11,994 nucleotides of DNA, from contig CAJPTV010000073.1 of NCBI GenBank assembly GCA_905373665.1, positions 1 to 11,994 on the forward strand. Direction: 5' to 3'. The stretch is from Bacteroidia bacterium. Its GTDB lineage: Bacteria > Bacteroidota > Bacteroidia > Bacteroidales > CAJPTX01. Shown here in pieces: positions 1 to 7,246 of the stretch. The notes beneath the pieces are model-generated. The model was given only the letters and a program-made list of their open reading frames with translations. It had not been told where the DNA came from and did no database searches. Every line of letters starts with the position of its first letter. The first letter of the stretch is position 1. The position numbers and the translations under genes are program-made.

Positions 1-213
1 TCCTTTTTACCACCAAAGGACGCAGAATGTATTAGGAGAAACAAGTTATTTGCCTACATATCAGTACTTCTTTACTTGTCTAGTGTTATGGCTCTTACCT
101 CCCCCATCAAAGAAGAGCTCTTATCTCTTTTGAACAAGAGACCGAAACTCGTAAACCTAAAGCATATTGGGTTTCCAGACAATTGGCAGGAATTTACCTT
201 ATGGAGTATGTAA
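1..213 (+). CDS. Abi-like (abortive infection, Abi_2 type) protein, C-terminal fragment cut by window start
   Basis: Frame 1 is open from the first base to the TAA at 211-213, giving 70 residues with no start inside the window. The C-terminus reads ...LLSLLNKRPKLVNLKHIGF, then PDNWQEFTLW and a short tail. A closing block of the form (M/I)GFPxNW...LW after a segment about asparagine- and lysine-rich turns is how Abi-like (AbiD/AbiF, Abi_2) proteins of Gram-positive and Bacteroidota bacteria typically end. Members of that family are linked to phage abortive infection and are often found on mobile elements; their biochemical activity is not well defined. The fragment is more AT-rich than the genes downstream. 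Identification rests on a short C-terminal block only, so the family call is moderate and the activity is not inferred. The rest of the gene lies upstream of the window. Confidence 0.62.
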   Translation, partial: SFLPPKDAECIRRNKLFAYISVLLYLSSVMALTSPIKEELLSLLNKRPKLVNLKHIGFPDNWQEFTLWSM

Positions 214-236
214 GGATTTTCCCCTCTCTGTAACCG

Positions 237-291
237 ATCCCCCCTCGCTCTGTACGCAAAAGCATACCCCTCTGATGCGCGTCGGGGGGAT
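237..291. repeat. Inverted repeat with C6/G6 arms
   Basis: ATCCCCCC at 237-244 is matched by its reverse complement GGGGGGAT at 284-291, with 39 bases between. Inside lie a smaller stem (TACGC-AAAA-GCATA, with one G-T wobble when read on the minus strand) and GCAT/ATGC arms around ACCCCTCTG. The nested layout suggests a folded RNA or a small dispersed intergenic element. No T-tract follows on the plus strand, so it is not a normal terminator for the Abi-like gene. Function is unknown. Confidence 0.45.
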
Positions 292-389
292 TATCCTCTT
301 GTGAATATGCCGACAACACGGGACTCACGCCAGACGACTCAGTGACTTTTTTGGAGGCCTGTTTAGATGTTAGCGTTGAGAGGTTAGCG

Positions 390-404
390 GGCACAAAGTG
401 TGCC
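390..404. repeat. Short perfect hairpin GGCACA-AAG-TGTGCC
   Basis: Six perfect base pairs enclose a three-base loop. A hairpin with the same GGCAC/GTGCC stem core recurs at 791-803 in the same gene-free stretch. It could be an RNA hairpin or a protein-binding palindrome; nothing here decides between them. Confidence 0.35.
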
Positions 405-568
405 AAAATCTTACCACTGCGCGGCATGAGTTGAATAGCGAGGTTTAGGAAAACATCAATAGATATTTAATAAGAAGATGGTAAATATTGTCCGTAATAA
501 AATAAACAAAAGCCTCATAAATAAGGGTGTAGATGGGGGTGAAAAAGGATGCGTTTCTCGTGCTCTTT

Positions 569-612
569 CTCTGTTTTGCCTCTGTTTTGCCTCTGCTCTT
601 CCTCTGTTCTTC
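569..612. repeat. Degenerate 11-bp tandem repeat, about four copies
   Basis: Four consecutive 11-base units are readable: CTCTGTTTTGC (569-579), an identical copy (580-590), CTCTGCTCTTC (591-601) and CTCTGTTCTTC (602-612), followed by a partial CTGTGCTC. The tract is pyrimidine-only except for G at fixed places. The unit length does not preserve a reading frame, so the repeat is unlikely to be coding. It could vary in copy number by replication slippage. Confidence 0.7.
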
Positions 613-727
613 CTGTGCTCGATCTGTACGCTGTGTACGTTCTACTCCTACTTAGCAGGGGGGGCAGAGGGTGAATTAAGGAAAACATAAAGCGCGGTGC
701 GTGGGCACACAGCCCGTGGTGATGGAG

Positions 728-803
728 GGGCGGTCCTTAGGGCGGACGGCCCAGTGGGCGCAATGTGCGGTAAATGCAAATCACCGAGGCGGCACGTTGT
801 GCC
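728..803. repeat. GC-rich hairpin pair upstream of the regulator
   Basis: GGGCGGTCC (728-736) can pair with GGACGGCCC (744-752) with one mismatch around a seven-base loop. A second hairpin, GGCAC-GTT-GTGCC, lies at 791-803. The segment is much more GC-rich than the sequence before it and ends about 50 bases before the putative promoter box. It could be a structured RNA or simply high-GC spacer. I recognise no known riboswitch or ncRNA family in it. Confidence 0.3.
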
Positions 804-856
804 GAGTTGCGGGCGTGGTGGAGCGAGGGGGCGGACACAATGTTCCCATTTTGTCG

Positions 857-864
857 TATATTTG
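857..864 (+). promoter_or_regulatory. Possible Bacteroidota -7 promoter box (TATATTTG) for the regulator operon
   Basis: TATATTTG fits the Bacteroidota -7 consensus TAnnTTTG and lies 40 bases before the response-regulator ATG, which would give a leader of roughly 35 bases. A matching -33 TTTG/TTG is not seen at the usual 19-21 base spacing, so the call is weak. Confidence 0.35.
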
Positions 865-904
865 CCCCTAAGGTTTCTATAACACTCTTAACCCTACGTA
901 ATCG

Positions 905-1603
905 ATGCGTTGTATTATCATTGATGACGACCCCGTGAGTCGCCGCATATTGCTCGAATATGTGAACCAGACCGACTTTATGGTTTCGGCTGGAGAGTTT
1001 GAGTCTGCTATCGAAGCGCTCAACTTTTTGAAGAGGGAGTCTGATATAGACCTCGTCTTCCTTGACGTGATGCTCCCTAATATGGACGGTTTCGAGCTTC
1101 TCGATACCCTCGAAACGCCGCCGCAGGTGATCATGATCTCCGCTTCGGAGAGCCACGCGGTGCGGGCTTTTGACTTCGGTGCAACGGACTATCTGCTTAA
1201 GCCTATCTCTTACGCCCGTTTCTTCAAGGGGGTTTCTAAAGCGATGAAGTGGATGCACCCCACGGGGGCGGAAGGGGAGCTCTTTCTTAAGAAAAACTCG
1301 TCGTTGGTGCGTGTTCCCTATAGCACCATTCTTTGGGTAGAATCTATGGAGAACTACGTGAAGATCATCACCGACACGGAGAAGTTTACCCTCCACTTTA
1401 CCCTTAAGACGACCGAGGGGCACATGCCGCCCTCGATGTTCCGTCGGATTCACCGTTCGTACATTGTCAATGTGACGCGTATTCAACGCATAGAAGACAG
1501 CGCGGTGGTGATGGAACTGGACGGAAAGCCCGTGTCGCTCCCCATCGGTAAGTCTTACCGCGATGGGTTGATGAGTGCCCTTCGTCTGATTACAGTGAAA
1601 TAA
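905..1603 (+). CDS. LytTR-family response regulator
   Basis: This 232-residue protein is a two-component response regulator that should bind DNA when phosphorylated. Residues 1-118 form a receiver domain: acidic pocket D7-D8-D9, phospho-acceptor D54 in FLDVMLPNMDG, switch serine S79 and the conserved K99-P100 pair. Residues about 125-230 form a LytTR DNA-binding domain, with the signature WVESMENYVKI (144-154) and FRRIHRSYIVNV (179-190). Length is normal for the family. All catalytic residues of the receiver are present, so it should be phosphorylatable. No histidine kinase is encoded next to it; in Bacteroidota such regulators usually pair with a LytS/YehU-like 7TM or His_kinase-domain sensor, which would have to be elsewhere. 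Translation starts at ATG 905. The next gene begins 20 bases after its stop, so it probably heads an operon with the GH3 protein and PriA. Its targets are not visible; regulating its own operon is a guess. Confidence 0.93.
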   Translation: MRCIIIDDDPVSRRILLEYVNQTDFMVSAGEFESAIEALNFLKRESDIDLVFLDVMLPNMDGFELLDTLETPPQVIMISASESHAVRAFDFGATDYLLKPISYARFFKGVSKAMKWMHPTGAEGELFLKKNSSLVRVPYSTILWVESMENYVKIITDTEKFTLHFTLKTTEGHMPPSMFRRIHRSYIVNVTRIQRIEDSAVVMELDGKPVSLPIGKSYRDGLMSALRLITVK

Positions 1604-1623
1604 GCGCAGCCTTGAACAGAACG

Positions 1624-3663
1624 ATGTGCTTGGGTAGGGTGGTGCTGTGGCGGGTGCTTCTGTTGCTACTTTTTGCTGGGTGTGGAGCGGGCTTGTGGGC
1701 TCAAACAACGCCGCCGTGGCTCAATGATCCAGATGCGGCGCGGTGGGCAGATTCGGTGCTCGCCACCCTTGATCTCGAGAAGCGTATAGCACAGTCGTTT
1801 ATGGTGGCAGCCTACGCAAAGGGCGATGCTGCGGAAGCGAAGTCGGTTGCTGCGTTGGTAGAAAAGCAGCACATCGGCGGGGTCATGTTTTTGCAGGGAA
1901 AGCGTGAGCGTATGCGCGATCTTTCCGCACGTTACCAGCAGAAGGCTAAGACGCCGTTGCTCTTGGCTATCGATGCCGAGTGGGGCTCGGATATGCGCCT
2001 CTCTGATGGGTTGGCTTATCTTAAGGCGATGGGCGTTGCGGCGACGGGTTCGCCAGCGCTGGCTTACCGTATGGGCGACCTCTTGGCACAAGAGCTTCAA
2101 GAAATAGGCTTGCATATCAACTTTGCCCCAGTGGTCGATGTGCAGCGCAACCCGAAGAACCCTGTGATAGGAATCCGTGGTTTCGGAGATACGCCTGACC
2201 GCGTCACCGAGTTTGGTAGCGCCTACATGGCGGGGATGCAGTCGCGCGGGCTGCTCGCTTGTGCGAAACATTTTCCAGGGCATGGGAATACGTCTACGGA
2301 CTCTCATCATACCCTGCCCGTCATTGGGGCAAATTACGCGGCATTGGATACGTGCGACTTAGTGCCTTTCCGCCGCTTGGTAGGGGAACAGCTTTCGATG
2401 GTGATGGTGGCGCATCTGGCAATGCCTGGGCTTAAGCTGCCCGACTCGGTGCCATCTAGCTTGTCGCAGTATGTCGTTACCACGCTCCTGCGTGATTCGT
2501 TACGTTTTCAAGGGCTGATTTGTACCGATGCGCTGAACATGAAGGGAGCGTCTGGGCGTCTGAAGCCCGATCAGGTGGCGTTGCAAGCTTACCTCGCGGG
2601 CGCAGATATCTTGCTGTGCCCCGACAATGTCCCAGCGTCGATAAAGGTGATTAGCTACGCGGTGCGCAATGGGAAAATTTCCGAGGCGGAGGTCGCGGCA
2701 CGTACGCGCCGTATCCTGATGGCTAAGTATTGGGCTGTGCGTGGGCAACGTGCGCGGCAATCGGAAGTAGCAGACTTTTCAGCCTCGCAGCGGAAAGCTC
2801 TTGATAACGAACGACAGGAGTTTGCGGCACAGATGGCGCGCGAGGCGGTGACGGTGCTCCGTAACCACAATAACACGCTTCCGATGATGGGGCTCGAATC
2901 TCTCAAGCTTTCGTTGACGACTTTCGTGCGTGGCGGGCAACAGAACGATTCGAGTGCCTTCCTCATGGGGGTGCACCGCTATACGAAGTGTGTGGAGAAG
3001 CGCCCTGATTTTAAGAAGGGAGTAGAGGCGCAAGCCATTCGTGCTGTGCGAGAGTCGACGCTGCATATCGTGGCTGTGGATGCGACGGGGTATGCGCCGT
3101 CTAAGAATTTTGGCGTTTCTAAAGAGCAAATCACCTTTGCGAAGACTTGTGCGCGACATAAGCCAACGGTGCTCGTGGTCTTTGGGACGCCCTACGTCTT
3201 GACACGCTTTTTCCCTCTTTCGGACTACGCGGCCGTGGTCTTGGCGTATGACAATACGGCGGCATCGCAAGATGCAGTATCGCAAGTGCTTTTCGGCGGA
3301 CTTTCGACTTATGGGACACTCCCCATCTCCTTGCCCCCAGAGTTGAAAGCGGGGGACGGGCTGACCTTGGAGGGTGGGGTGCGTTTGAGTTACACCTCGC
3401 CAGAGCGTTACGGGGCAAACCTTGTTTGGATAGCGCGTGCGGACTCGTTGGCACAAATGGGGATTGACAGTGGGGCTTACCCTGGGGTGCAGATCTTGGC
3501 TGCGCACCGCGGAGAGGTCTTTTACCGCCGCAACTTCGGGTCTACCTCCTACTCGAAATATGCGCCGCCAGTGACCGATTCGACGATTTACGACCTCGCC
3601 TCCGTAACCAAGATTACCGCCACCACACCCCTCGTTATGAGACTGGTGGAAAAAAAAAACTAG
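1624..3663 (+). CDS. Secreted GH3 beta-N-acetylglucosaminidase (NagZ-like); frame ends early in a C-terminal beta-lactamase domain
   Basis: The first 26 residues are a signal peptide. Either signal peptidase I cuts before Q27 (LWA-Q, common in Bacteroidota) or FAGC at 17-20 serves as an imperfect lipobox. The body is a glycoside hydrolase family 3 domain. It carries the NagZ-type loop KHFPGHG (215-221) followed by the D226/H228 general acid-base dyad (STDSHHTLP), and nucleophile D302 in ICTDALNM. That loop marks N-acetyl-beta-D-glucosaminidases acting on peptidoglycan fragments. A GH3 C-terminal domain follows to about residue 590. A serine beta-lactamase-like domain then begins, with S660-V-T-K663. 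The frame hits TAG at 3661-3663, right after ten A residues; the missing remainder continues in the -1 frame (3660-4685). I chose ATG 1624 over the in-frame TTG at 1612 because it gives a shorter, cleaner signal peptide. The GH3 part is intact and could work alone. Confidence 0.88.
   Translation: MCLGRVVLWRVLLLLLFAGCGAGLWAQTTPPWLNDPDAARWADSVLATLDLEKRIAQSFMVAAYAKGDAAEAKSVAALVEKQHIGGVMFLQGKRERMRDLSARYQQKAKTPLLLAIDAEWGSDMRLSDGLAYLKAMGVAATGSPALAYRMGDLLAQELQEIGLHINFAPVVDVQRNPKNPVIGIRGFGDTPDRVTEFGSAYMAGMQSRGLLACAKHFPGHGNTSTDSHHTLPVIGANYAALDTCDLVPFRRLVGEQLSMVMVAHLAMPGLKLPDSVPSSLSQYVVTTLLRDSLRFQGLICTDALNMKGASGRLKPDQVALQAYLAGADILLCPDNVPASIKVISYAVRNGKISEAEVAARTRRILMAKYWAVRGQRARQSEVADFSASQRKALDNERQEFAAQMAREAVTVLRNHNNTLPMMGLESLKLSLTTFVRGGQQNDSSAFLMGVHRYTKCVEKRPDFKKGVEAQAIRAVRESTLHIVAVDATGYAPSKNFGVSKEQITFAKTCARHKPTVLVVFGTPYVLTRFFPLSDYAAVVLAYDNTAASQDAVSQVLFGGLSTYGTLPISLPPELKAGDGLTLEGGVRLSYTSPERYGANLVWIARADSLAQMGIDSGAYPGVQILAAHRGEVFYRRNFGSTSYSKYAPPVTDSTIYDLASVTKITATTPLVMRLVEKKN
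3650..3659 (+). other. A10 homopolymer frameshift site
   Basis: Ten A residues (3650-3659) run into C-TAG. In the zero frame the codons are GAA AAA AAA AAC TAG, so the end of the run forms the heptamer A-AAA-AAC in the correct phase for a -1 shift. Either a -1 ribosomal slip or one extra A (transcriptional slippage, replication slippage or a sequencing error) gives CTA GAC TTA and re-joins the downstream beta-lactamase frame. The tract is seen directly; which explanation holds cannot be told from one sequence. Confidence 0.85.
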
Positions 3664-4685
3664 ACTTAACAGCGCCCCTCGATAAGTACCTGCCCGAGTA
3701 TGCGGGGACGCCCATCGGGAAGATTACGATCGGTAAGCTCCTCCTGCACCGTGGCGGTCTTAAGGCTTGGAAACCCTTTTATATTAAAACCTTAGAGTCG
3801 CTTAAGCCGGGGCTCTCAATTACTTCTCGTGCCCTCGACGAGGATTTCTCTATCTACATGGGGGCGCGGCAGTATATGAACCGCCTCTGTATGCCCTCGG
3901 CGTATTACTATGCGGAAACAGAGTCGGAGCTTTACCCCATTCCCGTAGCACGCGGGCTGTGGGGACGTGCGGGGATGCGCGACTCGATGCTGCATGAGAT
4001 TGCCTCCACCCCCCTTACAGGCAAAAGCACCTACCTCTACAGCGATTGGGGCTTTATTCTCCTGCAGCAAATCGTCGAACGCTTGGAGGGGAAGCCGATA
4101 GACGAACAGCTGGCGCAGTACTATCACCGTTCGCTCGGGATGTGGCGCACGGGGTTTGCGCCTTGGAAGGAGGGGCGGCGCGATGCGTGTGCACCGTCGG
4201 AGTTTGACCTCTTTTTCCGTAAGTCGGAGGTGCGCGGGTATGTGCACGATATGGCAGCTGCCATGATGGGGGGCGTTGCTGGGCATGCGGGGCTCTTTTC
4301 AACTGCCGATGATTTGGCAAAATATGCGGCGATGCTCGTTAGGGGAGGGGAGTATGCGCGGCTGCGATACCTGCGTTCGAAGACCATTGAACTTTTTACC
4401 CAAACCCCTGACGGCTTTGGCAATAACTACCGCGGGTATGGCTTTGACAAACCCAATCCGCAGCGGCGGAACTCCTCTTATCTCTCCTCGGTGCTGACCT
4501 CTAAAAGCTATGGGCATATCGGCTTTACGGGTACGATTTTGTGGATAGACCCCGCTAAAGATTTCTTTGTCATTATCCTTTCTAACCGTACCTACCCCGA
4601 TTCTAACAACTCGCGGATTAACACCCTGCGCTTGCGTGCACGCATTTTAGAGGCGCTTTATCGCAGTGTGATTCCCGCCTCTTAA
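3660..4685 (+). CDS. C-terminal part of the serine beta-lactamase-like (AmiE/EstB-type) domain, out of frame with the GH3 part
   Basis: This frame is open from the A10 tract to TAA 4683-4685 and continues the preceding gene. It has no ATG before 3858, and a start there would leave the protein without the catalytic SxxK, so it is not a sensible independent gene. It carries the second and third active-site motifs of the class C beta-lactamase/PBP4* fold: the YSD triad (TAC at 4038, residue 806 of the joined protein) and HIGFTG (codon 4515, residue 965) followed by LWIDP. Joined across the frameshift, the product is about 1020 residues, the usual size for Bacteroidota GH3-beta-lactamase fusions. 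In Bacillus the separate counterparts NagZ and AmiE remove GlcNAc from MurNAc-peptides and then cleave the MurNAc-L-alanine amide. A similar two-step role for the fused protein is inferred from that. If the frameshift is real and not bypassed, this segment is dead. Confidence 0.8.
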   Translation, partial: LDLTAPLDKYLPEYAGTPIGKITIGKLLLHRGGLKAWKPFYIKTLESLKPGLSITSRALDEDFSIYMGARQYMNRLCMPSAYYYAETESELYPIPVARGLWGRAGMRDSMLHEIASTPLTGKSTYLYSDWGFILLQQIVERLEGKPIDEQLAQYYHRSLGMWRTGFAPWKEGRRDACAPSEFDLFFRKSEVRGYVHDMAAAMMGGVAGHAGLFSTADDLAKYAAMLVRGGEYARLRYLRSKTIELFTQTPDGFGNNYRGYGFDKPNPQRRNSSYLSSVLTSKSYGHIGFTGTILWIDPAKDFFVIILSNRTYPDSNNSRINTLRLRARILEALYRSVIPAS

Positions 4686-4696
4686 CTCCTTTACAG

Positions 4697-7183
4697 GTGA
4701 CGTTTGCAGAGGTAGCCCTCCCGTTGCGGATTTTCCAACTCTACACCTACAGTGTGCCCGAGGAGCTTCTTCCCCATGCGCAGGTGGGAGTGAGGGTTAT
4801 TGTCAGCATCGAGAACCCTAAGAGCAAGAGTAAGAAGCTCTTTATGGGACTTATCTTTCGCCTGCACCACACGCCGCCTGCCGAGGTGCACCGCGTAAAG
4901 CCCCTTGTGGAGATCCTCGATGCGAAGCCGATTTTGACCCCAGAGCAGTTCAAGCTTTGGGAGTGGGTAGAGGGGTATTATCTAGCCGCGCCCAATGAGC
5001 TGCTCCATACGTTCTTACCCGCTGGGGTTCGTTTAGAACGGCGCTCGCACGTCCTGTTACTAGAGCCCCCACCAGAGCCTTTTCCTCCATTGAGCGAGCC
5101 GCAGCAACATCTCGTGGACTATCTCAAGGAGAACAAGAGTGCCACGATAGAGACCCTTGAGACGCTCTCTTGGGGGCGATCGACCACGCGTTTGCTTAAG
5201 GAGTTACAAGACCTGCGGATTGTCGAGGTACAAGACCGACTGGCGGAGCGGGTGCAGCCTAAACGTGAGCGCTATGTGCATTTCGTGCCCGATCTCAGTG
5301 ACAAAGAGGCTATTTTGGATACCCTCGATGGGCTTGGGCGGCGTACGGCGCAAATTCGCGTCCTGCTCACAATGTTGCAGCTTTTGCAGGAAAAAGGTTT
5401 GCCCTTTGATGAATGGTTGCCCCTTAAGCGAGTGAACGAGAAGGCGCAGCGTCCGAGCGCGACGGTCTTTTCCGCCTTAGTGGAGGCGCGGATTCTGGAA
5501 ATAGAGGAGCGCGAGGTGTCGCGTATCCCCGAAGGGCTTTTTGCCCAAGAGGTGGCGTTGCAACTCTCGCCCTTTCAACAGCAGGTCTACGACCAGATGA
5601 GCGAACAAATGGCGTCGCACCTAGTGACCCTCCTACATGGGGTGACCGGGAGTGGAAAGACCGAGCTCTACATCCGACGAATTAAGGAGGTGTTGGCGCA
5701 GGGGCGACAGGCGCTCTTCTTGTTGCCAGAAATAGCCCTCACGGAGTATATGATCGCCCGCGTGCAAGCACACTTTGGGCGGGAGGTCGTGGTCTATCAC
5801 AGTCGCATCCCCGAGGCGGTGCGTGCCGAGCTCTATTGGCGGATGCTTCATGAGCCCGAGCGGGTAAAGCTGGTATTGGGGGTACGTTCGGCGCTATTCC
5901 TCCCTTTTTCCCAATTGGGGCTGGTGGTAGTCGACGAGGAGCACGACCCATCCTACAAGCAGCAGAACAACGCGCCGCGTTATCAGGGGCGCGACCTTGC
6001 GATAGTGCTTGCGCAACTTCATGGGGCAAAAGTGCTGCTGGGGAGTGCGACCCCCGCCATAGAGTCCTATTATCACGCGACGGAGAAGGATGCCGCGGGG
6101 GGGACGAAATATGGTTTTGTGGAACTCGCGGAGCGTTACGCCGATGCCACCTTGCCTACCTTTGAGACGGTGGATATGCGCAAGGCATATCATAGAAAGG
6201 AGCACGTGGGGCAGTTCTCTGACATCTTGTTGCACGCGATAGAGGAGACGGTAGGGGCGAAAAAACAGGTTATTCTCTTTCAAAATCGGCGGGGGTTCGC
6301 ACCGCACGTGGAGTGTCCAGAGTGTGGCTGGGTCGCCCTTTGCCCTAACTGTGACCACGGACTGACCTACCACAAGCAGGGGCGCATCTTGCGTTGCCAC
6401 TGTTGCGGGCATACGGAGATGCCCTCGGAGGAGTGCCCAGCTTGTCATTCGGCGAAACCGCATCTTCGGGGGATGGGGACGCAACGCCTCGAGGAGGAGC
6501 TGCAGAAGCTTTACCCTTCGCTGCGAATCGGGAGGTTGGACATAGACGTGGCGGCGCGAAAGGATGCGGTGCATGATCTTTTGACGCAGCTCGCCGATGG
6601 GGAACTCGACGTCTTGGTGGGGACGCAGATGGTGACCAAGGGGTTGGATTTGAGTCGGGTAGCGTTGGTGGGGATCTTCAATGCGGATTCGTTTATCAGT
6701 TTTCCTGATTTTCGGGCACATGAGCGCGCCTTTGATCTCATCGTGCAGGTGGGGGGGCGTGCAGGGCGGCGTACGGAGCAGGGAAGGGTGCTGATACAGA
6801 CTTTTACTCCAGAGTTAGAGCTCTTTGATTGGATACGACGGGGCGACTATCATGCGCTGTATCGTCAAGAGCTGGCAAGTCGTGAGCGGTTTCATTATCC
6901 GCCCTACGTGCGGCAGATTGAGATCACGCTCTCGAGTAAGGAGCGGGAGTATGTCGTGGCGCAGGCCAAGGAGTTGCAGGAGTATTTGCATGCGCAGTTG
7001 ACTTGTGAGATCTTCGGCCCGATGGAGCCGCCGATGTCCTACGCAAGGAGACTCTTTCACCAGTGTCTTCTTTTGAAGATAAAGCCGAGGTATCTTGCTG
7101 AGAATAAACAGAATTTGCGGATGATACTCCAAGCATTTCACTCGCGTAGCAAGGTCTTTGTGACGGTGGATGTAGACCCGTAG
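4697..7183 (+). CDS. priA: Primosomal protein N' (replication restart helicase PriA)
   Basis: PriA recognises stalled forks and D-loops, unwinds the lagging arm with 3'-5' polarity and starts reloading of the replicative helicase. The 828-residue product has an N-terminal DNA-binding domain (beginning TFAEVALPLRIFQLYTY), then a superfamily 2 helicase core: Walker A GVTGSGKT (315-322), Walker B DEEH (413-416), motif III GSATP (449-453), GTQMVTKGLD (642-651) and the arginine-finger motif QVGGRAGR (684-691). A zinc-binding insert is complete, with CPEC (540-543), CPNC (549-552), C567/C570 and CPAC (580-583). Length is within the usual range for Bacteroidota PriA. The start is GTG 4697, 11 bases after the preceding stop, which suggests translation from the upstream operon; no ATG lies near this point in frame. 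Motif VI has VGG where VAG is usual, a mild change. Identification is secure. Confidence 0.97.
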   Translation: MTFAEVALPLRIFQLYTYSVPEELLPHAQVGVRVIVSIENPKSKSKKLFMGLIFRLHHTPPAEVHRVKPLVEILDAKPILTPEQFKLWEWVEGYYLAAPNELLHTFLPAGVRLERRSHVLLLEPPPEPFPPLSEPQQHLVDYLKENKSATIETLETLSWGRSTTRLLKELQDLRIVEVQDRLAERVQPKRERYVHFVPDLSDKEAILDTLDGLGRRTAQIRVLLTMLQLLQEKGLPFDEWLPLKRVNEKAQRPSATVFSALVEARILEIEEREVSRIPEGLFAQEVALQLSPFQQQVYDQMSEQMASHLVTLLHGVTGSGKTELYIRRIKEVLAQGRQALFLLPEIALTEYMIARVQAHFGREVVVYHSRIPEAVRAELYWRMLHEPERVKLVLGVRSALFLPFSQLGLVVVDEEHDPSYKQQNNAPRYQGRDLAIVLAQLHGAKVLLGSATPAIESYYHATEKDAAGGTKYGFVELAERYADATLPTFETVDMRKAYHRKEHVGQFSDILLHAIEETVGAKKQVILFQNRRGFAPHVECPECGWVALCPNCDHGLTYHKQGRILRCHCCGHTEMPSEECPACHSAKPHLRGMGTQRLEEELQKLYPSLRIGRLDIDVAARKDAVHDLLTQLADGELDVLVGTQMVTKGLDLSRVALVGIFNADSFISFPDFRAHERAFDLIVQVGGRAGRRTEQGRVLIQTFTPELELFDWIRRGDYHALYRQELASRERFHYPPYVRQIEITLSSKEREYVVAQAKELQEYLHAQLTCEIFGPMEPPMSYARRLFHQCLLLKIKPRYLAENKQNLRMILQAFHSRSKVFVTVDVDP

Positions 7184-7246
7184 AACGCCGAAGCGGGGGG
7201 CGTGAACAGGAAAAGGCTTCGTGACGTGTTGTAGTGGGTTTGTGGA

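Larger units (their letters stand above)
214..904. other. Gene-poor intergenic region with hairpins and a short tandem repeat
   Basis: No convincing gene is seen over about 690 bases. Two short open frames exist: 194-427 on the minus strand, and 478-690 on the plus strand. The first overlaps the Abi-like gene end, and the second is built mostly from an 11-bp tandem repeat whose period is not a multiple of three. What the region does hold is a C6/G6 inverted repeat (237-291), a perfect six-pair hairpin GGCACA-AAG-TGTGCC (390-404), pyrimidine-rich tandem repeats (569-612), GC-rich hairpins (728-752 and 791-803) and a possible promoter box (857-864). Composition switches from AT-rich before about 690 to strongly GC-rich between 695 and 840. 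No tRNA or rRNA is recognisable. Confidence 0.6.

Noticed and set aside
194..427. 77-codon minus-strand open frame
   Set aside because: It overlaps the end of the Abi-like gene and lies over nested inverted repeats; I recognise no domain. Better seen as a possible repeat element than a gene.
478..690. 70-codon plus-strand open frame with a cysteine/leucine-rich middle
   Set aside because: Its middle is translated from the 11-bp tandem repeat, whose period breaks codon structure. It has no recognisable domain and no promoter, so the hydrophobic look is a by-product of the pyrimidine tract.
737..1708. Long minus-strand open frame (323 codons) opposite the response regulator
   Set aside because: The plus strand carries a complete receiver-LytTR protein there. 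The minus frame is rich in R/H and has no domain, as expected for an antisense shadow in GC-rich coding DNA.
3858..4685. Independent beta-lactamase-family gene starting at ATG 3858
   Set aside because: A protein starting there would lack the SxxK nucleophile motif, and the same frame is open back to the A10 tract with family-like sequence. It is the tail of the fusion gene.
7185..7221. Intrinsic terminator after priA
   Set aside because: Inverted repeats are present (ACGCC/GGCGT and CGAAGC/GCTTCG) but they compete with each other, have long loops and no following T-tract.
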